DNA of 64,000 nt from Blastomussa wellsi (Eukaryota; Cnidaria; Anthozoa; Scleractinia; Plerogyridae): positions 2,543,970 to 2,607,969 of the forward strand of contig OX393563.1 of assembly GCA_947652115.1 (NCBI GenBank). Reading direction: 5' to 3'. The position numbers and the translations under genes were made by a program. This document shows positions 54,401 through 64,000 of the stretch, in pieces. The notes under the pieces are model-generated. The model saw nothing but the letters and a program-made list of their open reading frames with translations, was not told the origin of the DNA and made no database searches. How positions within the stretch are numbered: position 1 is the first letter of the stretch; each line of letters opens with the position of its first letter.

Positions 54401-56137
54401 TTAGGTTATTCCGGAAATGCATACTGAGTCAGACGGCAAAATAAATCAACATTTTTTAGTTTCCTGTTTTCAGCTGCGCAATGCAGAGAAACCGCGCGAG
54501 GGACACAGCACGAGATTTAAATGAGCACACGAATGGAGCATCGTCACGGCGGAGAGACACTCGTTTGTGTGGTCTGAACGGGGCCAACGCGTGTAGACTT
54601 AACTGCTTAAGAGTCTATATTTCCACTCTACAAACTAAATGTCTTTTGTGGAGATTTGTGTATGATGGACTGCGTTGTAATTAAATGCATGTGACCCTGA
54701 GCATGGATTACATACATCAAGAAATCGACTGAAATGCCTGCAAGTAATAAACTTTTATTTAACAGCGCCGAGAGCAAATGAAGACCACACGAATAAATAT
54801 TCTGACTTATTCGCACTTTGACGGCATTTCTCACGAGCAAAAAAATCAATTCAAGATTTGACTCATTTTAGGTTGATACCGAAAGCCGTAGACATCAGTC
54901 ATCTTTTTCATCTTTGTCATCGATGTCACATCGTGTCGCGTAAATTCTAAACAACCCTTACACTGGCAACGCATGAGTAAATCTCGATATAACCTTTGAC
55001 AATTTAAAGATTTCAGCTATTCTCTCCTTCGACAAAACAGGACTTTTTTGCGAAATATGATCGCTCAGAGAGATTTATTCTCAGCTTCTTCTTCTGTATA
55101 CAGAGTTGCTGAAAAATAGAAACTTGAGTGTACTGTGGTTATGGTGCCTTAAACTCTTTCAACAGTTGCTTGATGTCATATTCCCTTATTTCCAATTTTA
55201 CAAATCTGGATTCTTTGTGGCTAATATTTTCGGAAGAAAAAATGCCCAGAATATCTTCGTAGAAAATTTTCCTTTGATAAACTCAAGGTGCCTGTTTGAC
55301 CTGTCTGATTCATCTTGCCCGTTATACAGTCTCAAATGAACTATCGATATTAAGATCTCGAGGTTTCTTGACTGTAACGTGATTAGGCGGCGGGAACACA
55401 AAGCAATGTTTTCTATTTTGCAACGTAACCACCTCCACATGAAGAAAGACAAGAAAGCCTTCCACAGTACCAGAAATAGAACATTTTAATGGGGCATGCT
55501 TAGCTTCAATAGGTGATGTCTAGGGACATATTTTGATAATTAACAAAAGCTTTTGAAGATAAAGTAAACAGCAAATACAAGATAAGATCCAATCTGCGGC
55601 TTTCTTCGAGCTACAATCTTGGCAAGAGAACAATACTGGAATTAGGAAAATACAACAAAACATAAATAAGGATACCGCAGGAGCGATCATTGCATGAAGA
55701 ACTAATCTTTTAGTAAAAAAATCCTTCAAGTGCTTGACGCAACGTAAATTGTAAACATGTCAGCGTTTGAGTAAAGAAAAACGCTTAATGCAACGTGTTT
55801 CTTATTCCATATCCAAAAGTAGAAGAGCATTCGGCTGCCAACTGCGATGAACGTATTGCCTAATTTCTGTTTTGTGGCCAAATCAATATCTCGACATGCT
55901 TGTTACGAAATGTACCTAGCTCTCCACCGCTTAATTAATAGCTTCAGAATTGTGCTTGCGAGTGTGGTGTGCTAGGTACTAGGTCGTCCATTCCAGACCA
56001 AACTTGCAAGCCTGCTAAAATTTGGTAGAATTAAACGACTTACCTTTGAATGTTTTTCTTCTGAAGGAGCTCACTTCCACCACTCTCAACACAAGCAATC
56101 CGAAGAAAAATACGAAAAAGTGGCACGGTAGGGTCAT
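44982..56137 (-). CDS. Gene A: secreted CCP-EGF-S1 pseudoprotease (7 exons)
   Basis: Predicted CDS: complement(join(44982..45401, 45785..45939, 46268..46393, 48577..48717, 49996..50202, 51560..51742, 56044..56137)), 1326 nt, 441 aa plus stop. Order: signal peptide (about 1-22), CCP (about 32-92), calcium-binding EGF (93-161), linker with activation site R185-I186-V-G-G, S1 trypsin-like domain to the C-terminus. Family knowledge: this resembles complement-type proteases (MASP/C1s-like) without CUB domains, and the CCP plus inactive S1 pair recalls haptoglobin. Seen here: His57 is Asn230 (TVANV), Asp102 is Asn284 (HNIALL), Ser195 is Val388 (GDVGSP), so no peptidase activity is expected. Asp189 is kept (KDPC). 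Cys42 and Cys58 are lost together; Cys1-122, 168-182 and 191-220 equivalents remain. The frame is intact throughout, so this is a functional pseudoenzyme candidate rather than a decayed gene. Role (cofactor, ligand or decoy) is inferred. Confidence 0.85.
45785..45939 (-). CDS. Gene A exon 6: S1 region with Asp102 replaced
   Basis: 155 nt, phase 1 to phase 0. It encodes [10 protein letters not shown] then [12 protein letters not shown], where active enzymes have a D-I-A-L-L motif. Catalytic Asp102 is Asn. The exon ends ATG|GTGAGT in phase 0. Confidence 0.88.
46268..46393 (-). CDS. Gene A exon 5: S1 region with His57 replaced
   Basis: 126 nt, phase 1-1. The normal C-G-G-S-L-I strand reads FNGALI and the normal T-A-A-H-C reads TVANV. 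Catalytic His57 is therefore Asn, and both partners of the Cys42-Cys58 disulfide are missing. The rest (KPGWVLT) is typical S1. Confidence 0.9.
48577..48717 (-). CDS. Gene A exon 4: activation segment and S1 N-terminus
   Basis: 141 nt, phase 1-1. It encodes a light-chain cysteine (YTCGTLG), then basic residues RTRR and IVGG, the normal zymogen cleavage junction of S1 proteases, then the [11 protein letters not shown] strand. Donor is GTAAGT. A sequon (NST) lies just before the basic site and another (NGT) at the exon end. Confidence 0.85.
48791..48925. repeat. Palindromic element upstream of gene A exon 4
   Basis: Arms CTTATTAACCGAGCGGGAGG and the inverse CCTCCCGTTCGGTTAATAAG, with TCTGTATGGGAGAATC also paired. 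It begins 74 bases upstream of the exon 4 acceptor. Confidence 0.75.
49996..50202 (-). CDS. Gene A exon 3: calcium-binding EGF domain
   Basis: 207 nt, phase 1-1. It opens with the cbEGF hallmark DINEC and has six cysteines in order, with the consensus [12 protein letters not shown] that in this family permits Asn/Asp beta-hydroxylation. A hydrophobic tail ([12 protein letters not shown]) follows the last cysteine because the chosen donor is the strong AGAA|GTAAGT; no closer good donor was seen. Confidence 0.85.
51560..51742 (-). CDS. Gene A exon 2: CCP/sushi domain
   Basis: 183 nt, phase 1-1. It carries the four-cysteine CCP pattern: [23 protein letters not shown], and the closing [10 protein letters not shown]. 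The acceptor follows TTTTTCGTAG and the donor is GTTAGT. CCP modules mediate protein-protein binding in complement-type proteins. Confidence 0.9.
52237..52326 (-). CDS. 29-residue signal-peptide-like ORF inside gene A intron 1
   Basis: ATG at 52326 in an A-rich context opens [20 protein letters not shown], a textbook signal peptide, and then stops after nine more residues (ends AASAV). No donor in phase 1 was found, so it does not simply join to the downstream CCP exon. It could be an alternative first exon, a stray leader exon left by duplication, or chance. Confidence 0.25.
   Translation of the reverse strand: MKAYLFALLVFLFTVALAEAPTMLAASAV
52327..56043. other. Rest of gene A intron 1
   Basis: No conserved exon seen. 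Short ORFs on both strands lack recognisable domains and have no phase-1 splice sites around them. A CAGTTCAGTTAGTTC-type tail near 53060 may be a SINE end. Confidence 0.45.
56044..56137 (-). CDS. Gene A exon 1: signal peptide
   Basis: ATG at 56137 opens MTLPCHFF followed by a strongly hydrophobic run ([12 protein letters not shown]) and a small-residue cleavage area (EVSS), a typical secretory signal. The exon ends in phase 1 at a GTAA donor, matching the phase-1 start of the CCP exon. The 5' UTR and promoter were not resolved. Confidence 0.75.
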
Positions 56138-57929
56138 CGCTTCTTCTGCAAAGCTGACTGGATGACTGAACAAACGCACCTTGGTATTTTCACTCTTTCT
56201 TTACGCAAATCAAATATTTTCTTAAAAAATTGCCAAAGCGACGTCAACTTAGCCGTGTTTCGGTGTGAATGTGGAAGAGTGGAGGCCTGCAAGGAAAAAG
56301 AGAGGTACAAGCGGCATGAAGCAACTTAATCTAGATCAAGATTGTAACAAGAAACCCATTTTGTAAAGGTATCGATCTGTGGACGTGTGCACTCATTGTA
56401 TCAGCGCCTAGTGGGAGGTCCTTGCTTCAGAGGCGCGAGCAGCCGCGTGCTATCTGGCTAATAATGTTTATATTGCATAGCTCAAACTTCTAATTTAAAT
56501 AAATAACTTCTCCGTAGGCGGGAAAATGGAAACTTAATTTCGGACATATGTCATTGCTGTTAACAGTGCGCTGTTCGGTATGCAATTGCGCTATTCTGTT
56601 CCTGGATGGTCACATCCAGCCTCAGCACTTGAAACGGATGTTGTGGTTACAGTGAATCAACATACACGGCTTTATTCAATTTAGTGAAAGCAATCGGAAG
56701 TTCTTTGTCACGAAACTTTCTTAACTTTTTCCCCCTTTGATAAGACCCGAGGAAAAAAAACTGAAATTGTTGGCGACAAAATTCTGCGGGGACAGACAGA
56801 TATGCAGCGTAATCTGTCTTCAAAGACAGATTAGGTGGTGCTTAAATGATATAACAGTAATTAAAATGATTTTTCTCAATGCTCCCGGAGATGGGCGCAA
56901 GAAAAACAGATGATATGAATATTTTAGCTCAAGATTTTCTTTCATTCTACTTTATTACAAATTTCTGGTTAGTTGCATTGAGATGTGACTAAAAATAATA
57001 AAACACAGCAAAATTGAATATGCATCTACTGATAACTCAGTAGTCAGAAAACCGTCTCTGCCGGTTTCCTCGCCATTTATCAATCTTTTCTTATATTTTC
57101 TTTATTATTAATTTTTGTAAGCGTTTATGTCATGGCAAATAACAAAATAATAAAGCACTAAAATAAGAATAAACTGGTAGCTTCTTAAAGTACTAATGTA
57201 TACTTTTCTGCCCAAGACTACGTTGCAGTTGATCAAGTGGGATTTTCACGTGAAAATTTAGGTGTTCCTTTCCTTGTCTCTTCTTCTGTGACGGGAAAGA
57301 TCGTGCTAGAGCTAGTGGTGCCCGTGATGAGGTTTAAACTCTGAAGCCATGGATTGAAGAGTAAGCCAAATCCTCTTCCCATTTTAAACTTGGCGTTCTG
57401 TTCACAAGCCCTACAAAAGCCATGTAATTAATTTAAGTACATCCTTTTCCGGATTGCACAAGTTGATCGGTATTGTTCTGAACATTTTGTCAGCTTAGAA
57501 AAATAAAAATACGATAAGTACTGTAAAATAAACTTTAAAGGGTCCTTAATTCAACCAAGCCTTTGTTATTGTTTACATGCGAGAGATTCATAACTAATTT
57601 TTTTTACGTGAAACGTGTTTTTTTTACGTGAAGAGATCCCTGAGAACTTGCTAAAGGTAATTTAAACACGTCCAGTAACATAACTTACAGCAACGCAAAA
57701 AGATTTCGCTCCAACATACAACTTCCATAATTTGGATGGCATCGAGAATGGTGGAGGCTGACAAAGGGCTGTCAGAATGCCTCTATGAAAGGCGGCAGTT
57801 CAAGTCATCCCACGGCTACACGTAAGCTACCACTGGTAGAGGGAAAATCTGTGGTTGCAGGGTACGATATTTTCGACGCGTTTTCATATTGTCAACACCA
57901 TTCTAGATCAAAGTTCGCTACTTTTTTCC
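56138..57929. other. Upstream flank of gene A
   Basis: AT-rich; presumably includes the gene A promoter. No TATA box or initiator could be assigned with confidence. Nothing else recognisable apart from a short duplicated TTTTTTTTACGTGAA at 57598-57635. Confidence 0.45.
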
Positions 57930-58830
57930 TTTACCTCCATCTTCTGTTAGTTAAGGTTGAGTTAGTTCAAGCCTTCAACCTAGTCAGGCATTTTCGCTGT
58001 TTTCGTTGTTCTCTATCATGGTTAATGACATCAACCCTGTAATCCCCAAACCCCACTGATCAATTATGCTGATGATATCACAGCGAGTGTGCCTGTAACT
58101 ACTGGCCTCAATCACACTGATCCATCAGGAGGTAGCAAACATCAAACGCTGGGCTGATGTAACCTGATGAAGCTGAACATGAAAAGGACCTGTGAGATGA
58201 CATCTACTAAAGCCGGGAGCTCTGGAACATCGGAACACAACACCCCGGGGCACAAGAATTTTATTTTTATAGATATATATATTTTTAGAAATTTATTGGC
58301 ATTGACGGTATTTCTGGTGTTCCGGGGTGTTCCGGTGTTCCAGTGTTCCTGGCTTTATTACATGCCCTTTGAGATGGTTGTTAAGGGTAAAACTAGGATA
58401 CCCCTGCCAAAGTCCATGGATGGAATAGCTAGGAAAAGTGAACTAAAGCTGTTAGGAGTTACAGTAAACACTACAGTAAACAGTAAACACTACGGCTACT
58501 CTCCACAGGAGCTTATACTGCTGTTTGACAGCCTTATAATGTCACTTTTTACCTATGCGATTGAGGTGTGGGCTTGTGTCCACCATAGTAAATACCTCTT
58601 CCAAATTGATAAGTTTTGCAAGCGGGCTCAACGTTATGGTTACACCAGCAAATATGAAACCATAACTGATGTAATTAAGATCAAAGATTGGCTACTATGG
58701 GATAAGATAACTACTGATAGTAGCCATTCCCTTCATGAACTGCTTCCACCCCAGTGAACAAGGAGCCTTAGGAAAAGGGGATGCCCTTATATCCTGTCAC
58801 GTGTCAAAACTGAACGACATAGACGCTGTT
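57930..58830 (+). pseudogene. LINE reverse-transcriptase remnant
   Basis: Plus strand: INYADDITASVPV (YADD active-site motif, about 58060) in one frame, then MKLNMKRTCEM and, after a small insertion, VVKGKTRIPLP, ELKLLGVTVN, LIMSLFTYAIEVWA and FQIDKFCKRAQRYGY in another, ending at 58757. The order fits the C-terminal half of CR1/L2/RTE-like LINE RT. 5'-truncated and frameshifted. Confidence 0.7.
58200..58369. mobile_element. 170-bp TIR element inserted in the LINE remnant
   Basis: TGAGATG lies directly on each side (58193-58199 and 58370-58376). Ends CATCTACTAAAGCCGGGA and the inverse of CATGTAATAAAGCCAGGA; inner GGAACATCGGAACAC / GGTGTTCCAGTGTTCC pair. Confidence 0.75.
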
Positions 58831-59494
58831 TTGTGAACAGATGCCTTTTAAATTTTATCTAATTGTTATTCATACATTTGTAAATAGTTTTTAATTAGTT
58901 TTTACGGTAGTTTGTTATATGAGTCCAGACGTATGACTCTGGGCAGGTTTCTTCTGTTATTCAGTATTAATAAGGAATTCAATCAAACAATCTTTTCTAC
59001 CCAAGAAATAAACGTTACTGCATGCAAGTGACCAATGTTTTTATGCAACCTCGTTCCTCGTTGTTTAATTTCGACTCGTTGTTTGTTTGAAACTCTCTGA
59101 CCTCTCTCATTCTCTCATCTGGGTTTAAGTTCTTGTGAATTATTGTAGTCGAATAAATCGAAGACCATTCTCCAATGCAGGCCCATTTTTTTATGGATTG
59201 CCTTACCAGATGATGTTACATATTGCACATTACATACATATACATACATATTACATACTATGTATGTTTAACAGTTTAAAATTTTTTTCTTAACAAAGCC
59301 TATTTTAAATATATATTTTAGCTAAATCGACTATTTTATGGTCAATATGCAAACGAAGTATAATTTTATCAATTGTTTGTAGTTTTTAGACACAAAAAGG
59401 CTGGTTCAGACACAAAAAAGCTGGGAACAAATGTTTGTGTTGGGAGGTACAGTGGGAACGCACAAACCATTACCAAGTCTATAATAAAACTTAT

Positions 59495-59498
59495 GATG

Positions 59499-59535
<37 letters not shown>

Positions 59536-59575
59536 GTCTTCGTCGTCGTCGTCGTCGTTATCATCATTATTATTA
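59495..59575. repeat. CAT / CGT trinucleotide repeat
   Basis: About 14 CAT units pass into CGT and then TTA units. They explain the poly-His and poly-Arg run in the plus-strand ORF here. Confidence 0.9.
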
Positions 59576-59884
59576 TGATCGGGGTTATTTGACATTATTT
59601 TTCACATGTTTGGATTCGGAACTCGTAATATTCTTCACTTTTGGATTCAGAACTCTTAATATCTTAATATTCTTCACATTCTGGACTAGTAGGGGCTTTG
59701 AAATCGATAAGGAACTAGCGAGTTTTTAGTATTTTACAATTGCTACTATTATTCGCTTATTTAAGGTACTGCATGAACAATAAACCAGATGCTCGATGAC
59801 GTGAATTTTTATTGTTTAAAAAAATTGACATTCTTTTTAACGAGTTATTTTCAGTAAATAGTACTATTTTTAAATAACAAAGAT

Positions 59885-60000
59885 GATAATGATTATTATT
59901 TTAAAAAAACATTATTGTTGTTGTTATTATTATTATTACTATTATTATAATTACTATTATTATATTATTATTATTGTTATTATTATTATTATTATTAAAT
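59885..60000. repeat. TTA/TTG-rich simple repeat
   Basis: Imperfect ATT units with scattered TTG units. Confidence 0.85.
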
Positions 60001-60554
60001 GGATAATAAATGTGATTAAAAGTGCGGGAGAGATGATTTTCTCGACTACTGATTAGTATATTGCATTGCGATCCGTTTTACAAATACTTGGAATTCGATA
60101 TGTCAAGGGTGTCGAACACAGTTCAGATCCCACTGTATCGGTTTCGAGTGTTATAGTCTGCAGGCGTATTGAAATTGACTTTGACCACAATGACTTAAAT
60201 AGAACAAACGGCCTTGACTGCGTTAGCAAATGAGTATTGATGATCAGATGGGTTAAACCAAAACCCAAAACTTCGTATATTTTCCCCAGGAAAATAACAA
60301 TATGGGTGGTCTAAAAATGAGACATCGAAAAAGGAATTTCACTATTAAAAATAAATACTCCATTTTTGGAAAATCCTGACATGAGGAAAAGATTACAACA
60401 ACGACATGAGCCCTGTTCACAAAATATGAACCGCGTGAGAACTTCACAAGGTCACCGGTGTTTAATTAGGATAAAGACACCTTTATAGACATTTTAGCTC
60501 ATCTCGCGCGCTCCTTTGACAATTTTAAATTAATTTTTCACCAAACTTTTTTTT

Positions 60555-60660
60555 AGTCCCACAGGGAACCATGGTACTTGATCTGGTAATACTTGGTAAC
60601 GCAAGCCCTGGAGGTATGTCTCATAGCAGGAATTGTTTGTATAAAATAACCTTTTAGAGC
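60555..60660 (+). repeat. Right-flank repeat, copy 1 (partial)
   Basis: GGTACTTGATCTGGTAATAC, TTGGTAACGCAAGCC and CATAGCAGGAATTG match copies near 62185 and 63145. Only the first block of the unit is present here. Confidence 0.7.
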
Positions 60661-61852
60661 AGTAGATATATCTAGCAACCTTTGTGGCATTTCAGGTGTA
60701 AAAGTATGGGATCACCGAATAAAAGGGTTCCCAAACCTCCACTGAAACAGCGGGTATTATATCAGGAGGTGGATGTGTGTACGGGAATTGTTGTAAGCAG
60801 AAAAATGAAAATAATAAGAAAATAAAATCAAGGCAAAAATTGTTAGATGTTAAATGATACACTAACGTTGAGGGACCAACAAACTGCAATGCAGCCACGT
60901 CAACCACAAGGTAGTGCAAACAATGATGATAATAATAATAATATAAAGGAGAGATTAGCATGGAGTTGTTGCCCCCGCAGGGTTTTGGCCCAGACGGCCA
61001 AAACCCGAGGAGGCCACTATTGAAGTCCCCGCGTATAGAGTATCGGATTTCGGTGTGATGCAGAAAAAATCTCGATTTTTGAGGAAAAAGTTCGCAAAGG
61101 ATTGCCCAAAAGCGCGCAAAGGACTAAAAAAACTACGCTGGGGGTCGAAAGGATTCATATAAAAGAGCGAAGGATGCTGGGAACGGAGTGTTCGCTACGA
61201 GGTTTTGCCAGTGCTGAAGGTAAGGTTGTAGCTTTATAGATCGATTTATAGCTAAGTGGGCAATCGCATCGAAGTTTATTTGCTTTGAAATCAAACTTGT
61301 GGAAACAAGCTTCGCTTAGCGAGGTTTTTGAAGAATTGACTGGCACGAATTTTCTATATTTGTTCATCTACTATTTGACTGTAAGACACGGTCACACTCC
61401 GATTTGTCAGACACAAATCAAACAGGGCGCGAAAGACTCGCACCACAATCTAAAAGCATATTCAGTGATTGAGAGAAGGAAAAAAACTGGTTTATATTGA
61501 CTCAAAGCCTGTCTGTGATATTGGATTTTCAGATATCTAGAGATTCAGTGGTTTTGCCGTGCGGTTTATTCAGACTGTCACTTACACGGTCGCGAAATTT
61601 GTTCACCACGTTTATCATTTGTGAAGTTGATCATAAGGCTTCACATTTGATATACATTCTTCAAAGAATAAAATATTTAAAAATTATTTCTCACAACAGA
61701 TACAGAGAAACACTAAAAAATTATTTTCATAGCGTTACGGTTACAACAAATAATATAAGTAAAATCAAAAACGTTCCCATTAAAAGTAAATTTAAAAAAA
61801 AATTCACGTGTCTCACTTGACTACAGTTAATTAGGAAAATAGAACTTGAAAT

Positions 61853-61887
<35 letters not shown>

Positions 61888-62184
61888 AGTATAGAAAGGG
61901 GGAGGTAAAAATTAGTAAATAAAGTTAGTGATTAACGTTAGGAGGAGGGAAAAGGAAAAAAGGAAAAAAAAAATGAAATTTGATGTGTACGTTTGAAACC
62001 CAAAATTTTACCCAAAGGTCATCCTTCTAAAACATAAAAATTTAATAACAATAAAGAGACTCAAGAATATAAGTAAAAATGGTTTAATGTAATGAAAACG
62101 TTGCATGAAAATTACACACAATATTTGAAAAAATTGAATACCCTCTTGTCATTGAAAAGAAAAGAAAAGACGTTAGATGCGCCC

Positions 62185-62720
62185 AAAGGGAATCATTGTA
62201 CTTGATCTGGTAACACTTGGTAACCCAAGCCTTAGAGGAGTGTCTCATAGCAGGAATTGAGCATTTTGTCACAAAATAACGGTCCTCAAAGAGCGTCACA
62301 ATAGACAGAAAAAATTCACTTTTTTGCTCTGGTAAGTTTGGAATCCTTCTGTATCCGGCAAAAACGCATATCAAAAATAGATACACGAGAGGGTTTCTAG
62401 CTTTTCAGGCATTTCCGTTGTCCCATTTCAGTTACATTTGGTTACCTTTTTGCACTCAACTTCGTGGCCAAAGGTTCCATTTCTATGGTTTCTAGGAAAT
62501 AATGACAATGGAGCATAATGATTTTCAAAACACTTGCAAACAGCAATAAAGGCAATATCTTGAACCGGCAAACATGACATGTGCTAATGTTCACACCGTG
62601 AAAATAATATGAATATAGATCATGTGACAATTAAAAATGAACAGAGGGGTTCGCATTGATTATATTGATGACAAACATCGTTTAATTAATAAGAAGACAA
62701 ACACAAACCATATTCTTCGG
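62185..62720 (+). repeat. Right-flank repeat, copy 2
   Basis: Starts with the GGTAACACTTGGTAACCCAAG block, continues with CCTCAAAGAGCGTCACAATA, and from about 62390 AGAGGGTTTCTAGC, ATTTCTATGGTTTCTAG, GAGGGGTTCGCATTGAT and GACAAACACAAACCATAT. Confidence 0.7.
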
Positions 62721-62799
62721 TGTAATAACGAAATCGCGTAAAGTCTAAGAATTGAATTCTGAGTTGTCGGTCTAAGTAAATGGACGTTTCTTCTGACGA

Positions 62800-63075
62800 C
62801 ATCTAGAACTAGAACATCTAGAACTAAGATTGCGCTGGACTCCGGTTCGAACGGCCCGTGTTGGAGTCCCTGTCGGGAACACGGAATATTTTCTTGGGCA
62901 AAACGACACTTAACTCTCACCAATGGTACCAATGAATTATTGTTGGGGTAACCTAACAGAATGCTGGAGAGTAACCTGTGATGGACTAGCATTCCATCCA
63001 GGGGAGCAGAAATACTCCTAGTCGCTTCATGCAACGGAAACCGCAGCTAAGCGCCGACAGCCATGAGCCAGTTTG
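62800..63075 (+). mobile_element. SINE
   Basis: B-box-like GGTTCGAACGGCCC, then TTCTTGGGCAAAACGACACTT (one base trimmed in other copies), GTGATGGACTAGCATTCCAT, GGAAACCGCAGCTAAGCGCC and a GCCATGAGCCAG tail. Related to the SINE at 63310-63545. Confidence 0.65.
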
Positions 63076-63144
63076 ACTTAGAAGGATTCCCTTACTTGAT
63101 CACGTTTGCAACTATGCTCAGTTCCCTCAATGAGACGCGCCTAC

Positions 63145-63860
63145 AGGGAGTCATGGTACTACTTAATACTTGGTAACGCAAGTGCCACTATTCCCTAGAG
63201 GTGTGCCTCGTAGCAGGAATTGAGCATCTTTTTTCGCAAATAAACAGCCTCAAAGAGCGTCACAATATATAAACAGATAATTTTTCTGTTTTATGCGCAG
63301 ATTGTGAGAGGCGCGGTGCCTCATGTTTAGTGAGCTCACCTCCGCATGGAGCGGTCTGGGTTCGAGTTCGGGGACATTGTGTTGTGTTTTTGGGCAAGAC
63401 TCTTTACTCTTGCAGTGCCTCTCTCCAATTCAATACTGGGGGTATCTTTGCGATGGCCTAAAATAAAACCGGAGATAAGCGACGGCCTGATGAGCCACTT
63501 GGGATCGAATACGGACTTAATGCGCAGGTAGATTTCCTTGTGTACGCGGCATACTAGAGGGTTTGCAGCTTTTTCAGGCATTTGCGTTGCGCCATTTTAG
63601 GTTACATTGGGTTACCTTTTAGCATGAACTTCGTGGCTAAGGTTCTATTTCTATGGTTTCTAGAAAAATCCATGACAATGGAGCACAATACAACAAACAT
63701 GACGTGTACTGATGATTTCGCCGTGAAACGAGTATGAATATTGATGATGTTAGAATTCCAAATGAACAGATAGAGGGGTTCGCATCAATTGCATTGATGA
63801 CAAAAATCATTCACTTAATAACAAGACAAACACAAACCATATTTTTTTAGTTTAATAACA
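63145..63860 (+). repeat. Right-flank repeat, copy 3, split by a SINE
   Basis: Same blocks as copy 2 (AATACTTGGTAACGCAAG, CCTCAAAGAGCGTCACAATA, then from about 63550 AGAGGGTTTGCAGC to GACAAACACAAACCATAT), interrupted at 63310-63545. Confidence 0.7.
63310..63545 (+). mobile_element. SINE inserted in right-flank repeat copy 3
   Basis: tRNA-like head with B box GGGTTCGAGTTCGG, TTTGGGCAAGACTCTTTACT, and a tail ACCGGAGATAAGCGACGGCC then TGATGAGCCACTTGG. Confidence 0.65.
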
Positions 63861-64000
63861 TATTGTTCAGTTTAATAACGAAAGTAGAATAGAATGTCAA
63901 TTATGAACCCCCGCGAGAATGGGACAATTAGCCCGTTCTAAGAGAAACAGCGTACGCGACAATGCCGAAAGGCAGAAGGGGAAAATGTTGAAAACGCAGG

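Noticed and set aside
53402..54422. Several short ORFs in gene A intron 1
   Set aside because: No module signature, cysteine pattern or phase-1 splice sites; they are treated as chance ORFs.
59373..59729. 118-aa ORF with a poly-His tract
   Set aside because: The His and Arg runs come from the CAT/CGT microsatellite; flanks show no conserved protein.

Overview
The window looks like nuclear DNA of a cnidarian, most likely an anthozoan and possibly a stony coral. The reasons are many small exons separated by AT-rich introns, secreted genes built from phase-1 extracellular modules, Penelope-like elements with hammerhead-like motifs, tRNA-derived SINEs and many short inverted-repeat elements. The species call is inference. 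No bacterial operons, rRNA or bona fide tRNA genes were seen.

All recognisable host coding sequence is on the minus strand and forms three consecutive, similarly oriented genes for secreted proteins. All exon edges were read by eye from GT/AG sites, reading phase and exon length modulo 3; none is confirmed by transcripts. Gene A (56137 down to 44982, 7 exons, 441 aa predicted) encodes signal peptide - CCP/sushi - calcium-binding EGF - S1 trypsin-like domain. The S1 domain has lost all three catalytic residues (His to Asn, Asp to Asn, Ser to Val) but keeps an Arg-Ile-Val-Gly-Gly activation site. Gene B (41299 down to 16210, 24 exons, 1446 aa predicted) encodes signal peptide - WAP-like eight-cysteine module - 19 CCP modules, one per exon - an F5/8 type C (discoidin) domain over two exons - a C-terminal tandem Tudor/SH3-like module held between cysteines. 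Gene C starts at 10503 with a signal peptide and runs off the left edge after at least seven one-exon CCP modules; its seventh CCP is strikingly like CCP7 of gene B.

Between and inside the genes lie: a Crypton/DUF3504-like recombinase fragment (1682-2140); a 5'-truncated Penelope-like element with RT and GIY-YIG pieces (about 2859-4345); a second GIY-YIG fragment split by an inverted-repeat element (26470-27365); a LINE RT remnant also split by a small transposon (57930-58830); several SINEs; about a dozen palindromic or inverted-repeat elements; and AAT/CAT microsatellites. The left flank (1-1020, 2745-2845) and right flank (60555-63860) carry repeated non-coding units.

The three genes could act together in extracellular recognition: CCP and discoidin modules bind surfaces or other proteins, and a CCP-EGF-pseudoprotease resembles a complement-type protease turned into a non-catalytic cofactor. 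This is inference from architecture. Degenerate copies of a CCP17-like exon (25330-25590) and of the last exon of gene B (15905-16010), and a shared intron segment near CCP3/4 and CCP6/7, show that the CCP array has been growing and decaying by local duplication.
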